Source: CAYQDF01 sp964416175
GTDB lineage: Bacteria; Chloroflexota; Anaerolineae; Anaerolineales; UBA4823
Direction of reading: 5' to 3'
Assembly (NCBI GenBank): GCA_964416175.1
Contig: CAYQDF010000047.1
Coordinates: forward strand, 1-22,628
Length of the DNA: 22,628 bases
The translations under genes were made by a program, and so were the position numbers. Shown one piece after another: positions 16,581-22,284 of the stretch (position 1 is the first letter of the stretch; each line of letters opens with the position of its first letter). The notes beneath the pieces were generated by a model, which worked only from the letters and a program-made list of their open reading frames with translations, was not told the origin of the DNA and did no database searches.

Positions 16581-17346
16581 CGGATGTCCCTCCGTCCAGG
16601 CTCTCTGATTTACTCAAATTCCGTCTGGCGCGCCAGCGCATACCCCACAGGCTAAATGCCAGGATAAACCAGGCGATGATTTGCAAGCCTCGATACCTGC
16701 CGATGAGCAGATTTGTTTCAGCCCGAATCCCTTCTAGAATCAGCCATTCGGAAGCGGTTAATGCAGTAAATAAGAAAAAGAGGAAACCAGCTGGTCCAGA
16801 GTAAGGCTGCCTTCCCAGGTAAAGGATGATACCCAGGATTATCCCGGCAAAAATGATCTCATATACTTGCGTAGGATGGCGTGTTGTTCCCCAAAGTTCA
16901 ATTCCCCAAGGTATCTGCGCCGGCATCCCGTACACAGCTCCGCTGGCAAAATGAGACACACCGAGTGCAATTCCAATGACACTCAACAGGGGGGTAAGGC
17001 TGTCCAGGGTTTTCCATACAGGCAGGCGTCTTCGCTGGATATAGATCGAGCCCACAATGAGACCGGTCAACAGTCCAGACCGAATGTCCAGCAGTCCAGG
17101 ATTCACCGACAGGGTATTCACAGGATCAGGGACAAATGACTGCCAGTTTATAAGGACGTAACCTATGCGAGCCCCGATGATCATGGAAATTAAGGTCACG
17201 AATACAAGGTTGGAAACATCGTCCCTTTCCAATCCGAGCGCCTTGGATTGTCTCTCTGCTAATATCAGTCCCACCCATATTCCGATGATCAGAGCGAGGC
17301 CTGGAACCTGCAATGCGATTGATCCTAATTGGATAACAGGAAACAC
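16570..17346 (-). CDS. Lgt-fold integral membrane protein lacking the catalytic residues of prolipoprotein diacylglyceryl transferase
   Basis: A 258-residue protein with about seven membrane helices and the overall Lgt layout, including DSLTPLL, HPTQVYEIIFAG and IRAETNLL (the counterparts of D129, HPSQLYE and the R239 region in E. coli Lgt). With a constant offset of 14, the key E. coli positions read: H103 to R89, R143 to G129, N146 to H132, E151 to A137 (LGVSHFASGAVYG in place of GRLGNFINGELWG). It is therefore unlikely to lipidate proteins. The gene starts at GTG 17346, five bases after the TlpA-like stop, with GGAGAT upstream. Coupling to a thioredoxin suggests a role in membrane redox; this is inference. 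Confidence 0.8.
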   Translation of the reverse strand: MFPVIQLGSIALQVPGLALIIGIWVGLILAERQSKALGLERDDVSNLVFVTLISMIIGARIGYVLINWQSFVPDPVNTLSVNPGLLDIRSGLLTGLIVGSIYIQRRRLPVWKTLDSLTPLLSVIGIALGVSHFASGAVYGMPAQIPWGIELWGTTRHPTQVYEIIFAGIILGIILYLGRQPYSGPAGFLFFLFTALTASEWLILEGIRAETNLLIGRYRGLQIIAWFILAFSLWGMRWRARRNLSKSESLDGGTSDAI

Positions 17347-17351
17347 CTGAG

Positions 17352-17924
17352 CTAATCTCCGAGAATTCTCTGTGTTCTGGATCGCAGAAGTGCTTCAGCC
17401 ATTGGACCACCAATTACCACTTCCCTGATAATGCCCAGCCTATCGACAAAGAAAGAAGTCGGGAGGGCATTGATCTGATAGACACGGGAAACCTCGCCAG
17501 TCTGATCCCAAAGAATTGAAAAAGTGAGTTTATGGAGCATCCCGAAGGTCACGGCATCTCCCTGGTTGTCCTGGTATGTTGTGTTTACCGCCAGTACAAC
17601 AAATCCCGATTCGGTGTATTCTTCATACACTTCCTGGATGGCTGGCATCTCGGTCCTGCAGGGTGGGCACCAACTTGCCCAGAAATTTATCAGCACCGGA
17701 TTCCCGCGAAGCTCAGACAGGGTAATTGTCTCACCAGAATCAGATCTAAGACTGAAATCCGGTGCGAGAAATCCGACATGAGGAGCAGAGACATCCCTGA
17801 CGGGAGCGCTTCCATAGGGTAGCGCGGTGACCCAGATCCAGATTGCTCCCAATCCCAAAATGAGGGCGCTCAGGATTGTCCACCGCGGCGAAGTAAGAAT
17901 TATGTTTATCCTGTCGTCTTGCAT
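17352..17924 (-). CDS. Membrane-anchored TlpA-like thioredoxin (Cys-x-x-Cys type)
   Basis: A 190-residue protein with one N-terminal membrane helix (about 14-35) and an exported AhpC-TSA/redoxin domain: GFLAPDFSLRSDSGETITLSELRG, the active site WASWCPPC with C86 and C89, and the cis-proline region NALPTSFFVDRLG. Such proteins reduce disulfides outside the membrane, for example on apocytochromes or other thioredoxin partners. It heads the minus-strand unit tlpA-like, lgt-like, DUF302 and perhaps folB-folK. The predicted transcript starts almost at its ATG, with no Shine-Dalgarno site, so it may be translated leaderless. It is divergent, 173 bp away, from the selenocysteine-type thioredoxin. 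Confidence 0.9.
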   Translation of the reverse strand: MQDDRINIILTSPRWTILSALILGLGAIWIWVTALPYGSAPVRDVSAPHVGFLAPDFSLRSDSGETITLSELRGNPVLINFWASWCPPCRTEMPAIQEVYEEYTESGFVVLAVNTTYQDNQGDAVTFGMLHKLTFSILWDQTGEVSRVYQINALPTSFFVDRLGIIREVVIGGPMAEALLRSRTQRILGD

Positions 17925-17933
17925 ATTGCGTTT

Positions 17934-17961
17934 AGTGTATGAATGAAACCAAAACTGTCAA
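17934..17961 (-). promoter_or_regulatory. Promoter of the tlpA-like unit (probable leaderless transcript)
   Basis: On the minus strand TTGACA (17961-17956) is followed after 16 bases by TACACT (17939-17934). The expected transcription start near 17927 lies only a few bases before the ATG at 17924, and no ribosome-binding site fits between them. Confidence 0.6.
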
Positions 17962-18097
17962 GCTTTTTTATACCGATTGAAGAACTGAAGGCTTCCCGAG
18001 AAATTAATGGGTTTGCGTATGTAATGATCACTTAATAATCGATGGGTTCGTTTCATGTTAAGATGGGATAGCAAAGGTCCTCAACTTAGGAGGCAAT

Positions 18098-18721
18098 ATG
18101 TCTTTACGCGGGAAGAGAGTGATATACCTAACAGGGTTTTTCTTGGGAATAATCCTATTCGCCGGGTGTAGTGAGAACCAACTTGCAAATGAAGAATCCT
18201 CTCTGCCGACCCAGATTCATCTGGCAGCCTCCGATACTCAAACTCCCTCAACGGTTGGAGAAGTTCCAGCTACGCCATTCATTGGGGTAAACACCGACCC
18301 GGTACAGCCAACTTCGATTGCAACGATTGTAGAGAATGCAACCGAAACACCAGAGCTCGCCGGACAGGACCTGCCTGCTCAACCTGCTGTAAAGACAGGA
18401 CTAGAGGCGACCGATCCTGGTTCTGTACAACTGGCCTCCGGAAGACCTCAGTTAATCGAGTTTTTCGCATTCTGGTGACCCACCTGCAGAGCGATCGCGC
18501 CTATCGTGCATGGGCTTGAAGCAGAATATTTCGACATGGTGAATTTCGTCTATCTTGATATCGACGATCCGGCCAGCGATCCGTTTAAACTAGCCCTGGG
18601 TTACCGGTACCAACCGCATATTTTTCTGGTCGACGAGGATGGCAACCTCCTACAACAATGGGTTGGACCTGTGACCAGGGAGGACCTGGCAGCGGCGATA
18701 AATGCAGCTGTGAGTGAATAA
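18098..18721 (+). CDS. Selenocysteine-containing thioredoxin-like lipoprotein (TGA 18476-18478 read as Sec)
   Basis: A 207-residue protein if the in-frame TGA is decoded as selenocysteine (U127). It has AGGAGG five bases before ATG 18098, a signal peptide with a lipobox-like FAGC (C24), a Thr/Pro/Ala-rich linker (about 25-112), and a thioredoxin fold: PQLIEFFAFW-U-PTCRAIAP. In the Cys-type family the same place reads W-C-x-x-C, so U127 and C130 form the redox pair. The fold continues in frame past the TGA (VNFVYLDIDDPASDPFKLALGYRYQPHIFLVDEDGNLLQQWVG), including the cis-Pro region YQPHIF, to TAA 18719-18721. A SECIS-like hairpin follows the TGA. A nonsense mutation is the alternative, but the exact position and intact downstream frame argue against it. 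It would act outside the membrane as a disulfide reductase or relay. Confidence 0.85.
18479..18514 (+). promoter_or_regulatory. Candidate bacterial SECIS element
   Basis: Starting at the base after the TGA: CCCA (18479-18482) pairs with TGGG (18511-18514), TGCA (18485-18488) with TGCA (18507-18510), and CGAT (18492-18495) with ATCG (18503-18506). Two small left-side bulges (CC and GAG) interrupt the stem, and the loop is CGCGCCT (18496-18502). The loop begins 17 bases after the TGA and has G at its second position, which agrees with the published general form of bacterial SECIS elements read by SelB. Confidence 0.65.
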
Positions 18722-18740
18722 CCGAATATTATAGTAACAT

Positions 18741-18900
18741 AAAGTCGAGATAAAACCAACCAGCGCGCAGAGCGGCGGGCTTCTGCGACTACTTCCGCCC
18801 AAGCTCGGGACTTTGAGTGTTTTCCGCTCAGACAGGTCACGCGGGTACTGTGGGGGTGCCCGCCACGCAGTCGACGCGGCGGTTATTCCGAACTGACGTT
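18741..18900 (+). ncRNA. Hairpin-rich GC-rich intergenic segment, possible small RNA or leader element
   Basis: No ORF of note lies here. Three clear stem-loops follow each other: 18767-18786 (GCAGAGC/GCTTCTGC with one bulge, loop GGCGG); 18812-18832 (TTTGAGTG/CGCTCAGA, loop TTTTC); 18841-18863 (GCGGGTAC/GTGCCCGC, loop TGTGGGG). The flanks AACC-AG-CGCG (18758-18767) and CGCG-GC-GGTT (18875-18884) could close them into a multibranch structure. I do not recognise a known class: it does not fit tRNA (including tRNA-Sec), 6S, SRP, RNase P or a familiar riboswitch by eye. The strand is not certain. Confidence 0.35.
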
Positions 18901-18961
18901 ATAGTACAAAGATTCGCCAGCCTGCATCGAAGGGTAGCGGGTGACTTGTTGGTCGAAGGGA

Positions 18962-18991
18962 TTGACAGAAATCAGAGAAAACCTTTATAAT
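18962..18991 (+). promoter_or_regulatory. Consensus promoter of the copper operon
   Basis: TTGACA (18962-18967) and TATAAT (18986-18991) are both perfect sigma-70 consensus boxes, with an 18-base spacer. Transcription should start near 18998, inside the CsoR-type operator, so a bound repressor would block initiation. Confidence 0.85.
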
Positions 18992-18996
18992 GGGTG

Positions 18997-19020
18997 TACC
19001 CCACCCCCCTGGGGGGGGTA
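18997..19020 (+). promoter_or_regulatory. CsoR-type copper operator
   Basis: A 24-bp interrupted palindrome with TACCCC at one end, GGGGTA at the other and a C-run/G-run centre (C6, T, G8). Nine of twelve symmetric pairs match. CsoR/RcnR family repressors bind G/C-tract palindromes of this kind flanked by A/T. It covers the predicted transcription start and lies directly upstream of csoR, which implies autoregulation released by Cu(I). Confidence 0.75.
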
Positions 19021-19025
19021 GAAAA

Positions 19026-19307
19026 GTGATCGATATGAAGGACCAGGCAGCGACATTACAAAGATTAAAAAATATTGCAGGGCACGTTAGTGGAATCTGC
19101 CGTATGGTCGAGGAAGATGCTTATTGCATCGATGTTATCCGGCAGATCCAGGCAGTCCAGGCTGCGCTCAGCAAGGTAAGTACGATTATCCTGGAAAACC
19201 ACCTGCATTCCTGTTTGATCACCGCAGTCAGGGGAGAAGATCCACAGGAGCGTGAACGAGTGTTAAAGGAAATCACGGAGGTATTCGAGACCTCGACGAA
19301 GGTATAA
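19026..19307 (+). CDS. csoR: CsoR-family copper-sensing repressor
   Basis: A small all-helical DUF156 repressor, 90 residues from ATG 19035 or 93 from GTG 19026. Counting from ATG, the Cu(I) ligands are C31 (EDAYCIDVIRQIQAVQ), H56 and C60 (LENHLHSC). The 25- and 4-residue spacings equal those of C36, H61 and C65 in M. tuberculosis CsoR. The frame extends up to 18990, but that would place the start inside the -10 box, so it is not used. GTG 19026 is seven bases after the operator G-run, which could serve as ribosome-binding site; ATG 19035 is the more usual CsoR N-terminus. First gene of the csoR-copZ-copA operon. Confidence 0.9.
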   Translation: MIDMKDQAATLQRLKNIAGHVSGICRMVEEDAYCIDVIRQIQAVQAALSKVSTIILENHLHSCLITAVRGEDPQERERVLKEITEVFETSTKV

Positions 19308-19343
19308 AATCGAACAAGACATCACTGATTATGGAGAGATACA

Positions 19344-19553
19344 ATGACAACAACCGTGACATACTCCATACCAAATATCTCCTGCCACCATTGCGTCCAC
19401 ACAATCCAGACAGAGATCAGTGAACTGGAAGGCGTCTTGAGCGTCGTTGCAGAGCTGGATAATAGACGGGCCACGATTGTGTTTGAGCCACCTGCGACGG
19501 AGGATAAGATAAAATCGCTCTTCGCCGAATTGAACTACCCCACGGCAGATTGA
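19344..19553 (+). CDS. copZ: CopZ-like copper chaperone (single HMA domain)
   Basis: A 69-residue heavy-metal-associated domain of ferredoxin-like fold: metal loop ISCHHCVHTI with C14 and C17, then EISELEGVLSVVAELDNRRATIVFEPPATEDKIKSLFAELNY. The CHHC loop is an allowed form of CxxC; the extra histidines may shift affinity. It carries Cu(I) in the cytosol to the CopA ATPase. GGAGAG eight bases before the ATG gives a good ribosome-binding site, and the gene is 36 bp downstream of csoR. Confidence 0.9.
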   Translation: MTTTVTYSIPNISCHHCVHTIQTEISELEGVLSVVAELDNRRATIVFEPPATEDKIKSLFAELNYPTAD

Positions 19554-19569
19554 TCTCTTGTCAATACAA

Positions 19570-19644
19570 ATGGCAGACTTCCATTGTTTCGACCATCCGG
19601 AGAATTCAGAGGATGGAGCGGACGATCTGGCTCATTTCGGTTAA
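19570..19644 (+). CDS. Possible 24-residue Cys/His/Asp-rich mini-ORF before copA
   Basis: ATG 19570 to TAA 19642 encodes a peptide with an N-terminal MADFHCFDHPE and an acidic, His-containing C-terminal half (EDGADDLAHFG). The start region TACAAATGGC is repeated at the copA start (19652-19661), and neither has a good Shine-Dalgarno site. The stop lies 13 bases before the copA ATG, so it could be a leader peptide coupling translation of copA. It may also be chance; a frame of this length is weak evidence. Confidence 0.2.
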   Translation: MADFHCFDHPENSEDGADDLAHFG

Positions 19645-19657
19645 ACTTTGAGTACAA

Positions 19658-22120
19658 ATGGCTGAACCTAGGCAAATTACATTACCAGTCACGGGGATGA
19701 CCTGTGCGAATTGTGTCGCCACCATTGAACGCAATTTAAAGAAAGTCCCGGGTGTTCAACAGGCAAATGTAAATCTCTCGTCTGAGCGAGCGACCGTGTC
19801 GTTCGATCCTGAACTTTCAAAGATCGGGGATTTGATCGGGCGAATTCGCCGAGCAGGATATGATGTCGCTACCGGTGAAGCAGTCTTGTATATTCAACGA
19901 TTGAGCGATGCGACCGACGCGCTGCGTCTAGAAAAATCGTTGAAGCAGCTGGAGGGTATCCTCGATGCCCAGGTTGCGTATGCGGCTGAGCGCGCGACGG
20001 TGCGATATATTCCAACGATCATCAGCCAACTCGATATTCGAAATGCCGTCAAGCGTGCAGGATTTTCGACGGCAGAAATGGGCGGTGACGCCGAGGATGC
20101 TGAAAGAGAGGCCCGACAGAGAGAAATTTCAAAACAGCGCCGGCTCTTATTCCTTGGAGTTCTGTTCAGCCTCCCGTTGTTTATAATTTCCATGATCCGA
20201 GATTTGGGTCTGCTGCCCATGACGATTACACATGGGGGATGGCTTAACTGGTTCATGTTTGTGCTCGCAACCCCAGTTCAATTTTATGTCGGTTGGGATT
20301 ACTACGTTGGAGCGTATAAGGCACTCCGGAACGGCTCCGCCAATATGGATGTACTGATCGCCATGGGTTCTTCGGCGGCCTATTTCTACTCCATTGTTGT
20401 CACTGCCGGATTCATCGAGGGCCACGTATACTTCGAGACGGCCGCGGTGATCATCACGCTGATCAAGCTCGGAAAATTCCTTGAAGCGCGAGCAAGAGGA
20501 GAAACCAGCGAGGCGATCAAGAAATTAATGGCTCTGCGGGTAAAAACCGCGCGCGTGATTCGTGATGGTCATGAAGTCGAAGTGCCTGCAGAAGAGGTCC
20601 AGGTTGGCGATATCGTGATCGTCCGTCCCGGTGAAAAATTCCCTGTGGACGGCGTAGTCGTCGAAGGCCGCTCATCGGTAGATGAATCGATGCTGACTGG
20701 TGAATCGCTCCCCGTCGAGAAAGGTCCTGGTGACTCGGTGATCGGGGCGTCTCTAAACAAGCTGGGAATGCTGAAGTTCGAAGCGACCAAGGTTGGAAAA
20801 GAGACGGCATTAGCGCAAATCATCCATCTGGTTGAGCAGGCACAAGGAAGTAAAGCTCCCATCCAAAAGCTGGCTGATAAGGTATCGGCAGTCTTTGTCC
20901 CGGTAGTTATCGCGATCGCAGTGATCACTTTTCTGGTCTGGTATTTCGTGATCCCAGCTCCACCGGAGAGCGATGTCCCAACTTTTACGCGGGCACTGAT
21001 CAATATGGTTGCCGTCCTGGTCATAGCTTGTCCGTGTGCGATGGGTCTGGCAACACCCACTGCTGTGATGGTTGGAACCGGAAAAGGCGCTGAAGCCGGG
21101 ATCTTGTTCAAGTCTGGTGAAGGACTGGAGCGCGCAGGAAGAGTATCCTCGGTGATCCTTGACAAGACCGGTACGATAACAAAAGGTCAGCCAGCAGTCA
21201 CAGATATCCTCACCACGCGGGACTTTCAATTGAGCGACGGTGGACGTTCGGATGTTAGCTTTGATCCAACATTTGTTTTACGCCTGGCAGCATCGCTCGA
21301 AAAGGGAAGTGAGCACCCGCTTGGAGAAGCCATCCTGGCTGAAGCAGGTGAAAGAGGATTAATCCTGAGTGAACCGGAAGGGTTTAAAGCTGAAGCGGGG
21401 CATGGGGTCGAAGGGATCGTAGAAGGACACGTAGTGCTCGTCGGAAACCAGCGATTTCTTAAGATGCGAAATATAAGCCTGGATGGTCTACAGCCTGCTG
21501 TGGAGCGTCTGGAACAAGAAGCGAAGACTGCCATGATCGTGGCGGTTGATGGCAGTGCTCAAGGGGTCATCGGAGTTGCTGATATCATCAAGGAAGAATC
21601 ACCGCTTGCGATTAGAGCGATACACAACATGGGCCTGGATGTGACGATGATCACTGGTGATAATCCACGCACTGCTCAGGCTATCGCCTCTCAAGTGGGA
21701 GTCGATAGGATTTTTGCGGAAGTGATGCCAGGAGACAAAGCAAACCTTGTATGCAAGCTTCAAGAAGAGGGAAGCGTCGTCGCCATGGTGGGAGATGGGA
21801 TCAACGATGCCCCTGCGCTTGCGCAGGCAGATGTAGGGATCGCAATCGGGAGCGGTACTGACGTCGCGATCGCGGCTGCTCCAGTCGTGCTGATCAGTGG
21901 AGACCTGCGAGGTGTGCCGCGGGTAATATCCCTTTCCAGGAAGACTTTGAGAACCATCAAGCAGAACCTGTTTTGGGCTTTTTTCTACAATGTCATTCTG
22001 ATCCCGGCGGCTGCTGCTGGCCTATTGAATCCGATGCTCGCTGCTGGTGCAATGGCATTTAGCAGCGTGTTCGTGGTCACTAACAGTCTACGGCTGCGCA
22101 GGGTTAAATTGAGCATTTGA
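19658..22120 (+). CDS. copA: Copper-exporting P1B-type ATPase
   Basis: An 820-residue Cu(I) pump. Residues 6-72 form HMA domain 1 with GMTCANC (C16, C19). Residues about 75-143 resemble a second HMA domain without any CxxC. Eight membrane helices follow, with the metal-binding CPC at C458-P459-C460 in IACPCAMGLATP. The actuator motif is TGES (about 347-350), the phosphorylation site is D502 in DKTGTITKGQ, the nucleotide-binding site includes SEHPLGEAI, and the hinge is GDGINDAPALAQADVG (about 712 onwards). It expels Cu(I) from the cytosol, supplied by CopZ. The ATG is preceded by no clear Shine-Dalgarno site. Third or fourth gene of the csoR operon, 104 bp after copZ. Confidence 0.95.
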   Translation: MAEPRQITLPVTGMTCANCVATIERNLKKVPGVQQANVNLSSERATVSFDPELSKIGDLIGRIRRAGYDVATGEAVLYIQRLSDATDALRLEKSLKQLEGILDAQVAYAAERATVRYIPTIISQLDIRNAVKRAGFSTAEMGGDAEDAEREARQREISKQRRLLFLGVLFSLPLFIISMIRDLGLLPMTITHGGWLNWFMFVLATPVQFYVGWDYYVGAYKALRNGSANMDVLIAMGSSAAYFYSIVVTAGFIEGHVYFETAAVIITLIKLGKFLEARARGETSEAIKKLMALRVKTARVIRDGHEVEVPAEEVQVGDIVIVRPGEKFPVDGVVVEGRSSVDESMLTGESLPVEKGPGDSVIGASLNKLGMLKFEATKVGKETALAQIIHLVEQAQGSKAPIQKLADKVSAVFVPVVIAIAVITFLVWYFVIPAPPESDVPTFTRALINMVAVLVIACPCAMGLATPTAVMVGTGKGAEAGILFKSGEGLERAGRVSSVILDKTGTITKGQPAVTDILTTRDFQLSDGGRSDVSFDPTFVLRLAASLEKGSEHPLGEAILAEAGERGLILSEPEGFKAEAGHGVEGIVEGHVVLVGNQRFLKMRNISLDGLQPAVERLEQEAKTAMIVAVDGSAQGVIGVADIIKEESPLAIRAIHNMGLDVTMITGDNPRTAQAIASQVGVDRIFAEVMPGDKANLVCKLQEEGSVVAMVGDGINDAPALAQADVGIAIGSGTDVAIAAAPVVLISGDLRGVPRVISLSRKTLRTIKQNLFWAFFYNVILIPAAAAGLLNPMLAAGAMAFSSVFVVTNSLRLRRVKLSI

Positions 22121-22133
22121 CCGATTAGAATTT

Positions 22134-22156
22134 AACATTAACTCTAAGAATGTTTT
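22134..22156 (+). terminator. Weak stem-loop after copA
   Basis: AACATT (22134-22139) pairs with AATGTT (22149-22154) around a nine-base loop and is followed by only two T. It is A/T-rich and would be a poor intrinsic terminator, but it is the only candidate at the end of the copper operon. Confidence 0.25.
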
Positions 22157-22179
22157 AATCCCAATTGAACAACCCTCTA

Positions 22180-22208
22180 TTGACCCGGTGTCTCAATCGA
22201 GTTATGCT
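22180..22208 (+). promoter_or_regulatory. Promoter of the Tat-exported protein gene
   Basis: TTGACC at 22180-22185 and TATGCT at 22203-22208 are separated by 17 bases. The predicted start near 22215 lies about 70 bases before ATG 22285. Confidence 0.55.
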
Positions 22209-22284
22209 TGTGCGAGACAGGTCAAATAAATTCCTCTACATCTATCTGATTCCGTAAGAATCCAAGCTGATTACCTGTCTAAGT

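Noticed and set aside
18476..18478. TGA as a true stop, making 18098-18478 a truncated lipoprotein and the remainder a pseudogene
   Set aside because: The stop falls exactly at the active-site Cys codon, the downstream frame is intact to a proper TAA, and a SECIS-like stem follows. A decayed gene would be expected to show further lesions.
18490..18498. GCGATCGC octamer as a separate regulatory palindrome
   Set aside because: It is better explained as part of the SECIS-like stem and coding sequence, and it occurs once at a functional place.
18506..18721. A separate small gene starting at GTG 18506
   Set aside because: It has no ribosome-binding site, starts in the middle of a thioredoxin helix, and is in the same frame as the upstream half.
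18741..18960. tRNA-Sec gene or known riboswitch near the selenoprotein
   Set aside because: No TCA anticodon arm, no T-arm GGTTCRA, and no 8-bp acceptor stem could be fitted. No cobalamin, 6S or SRP core motif was recognised.
18990..19034. csoR start at 18990
   Set aside because: It would put the start codon within the -10 box and encode a Pro/Gly-rich tail from the operator.
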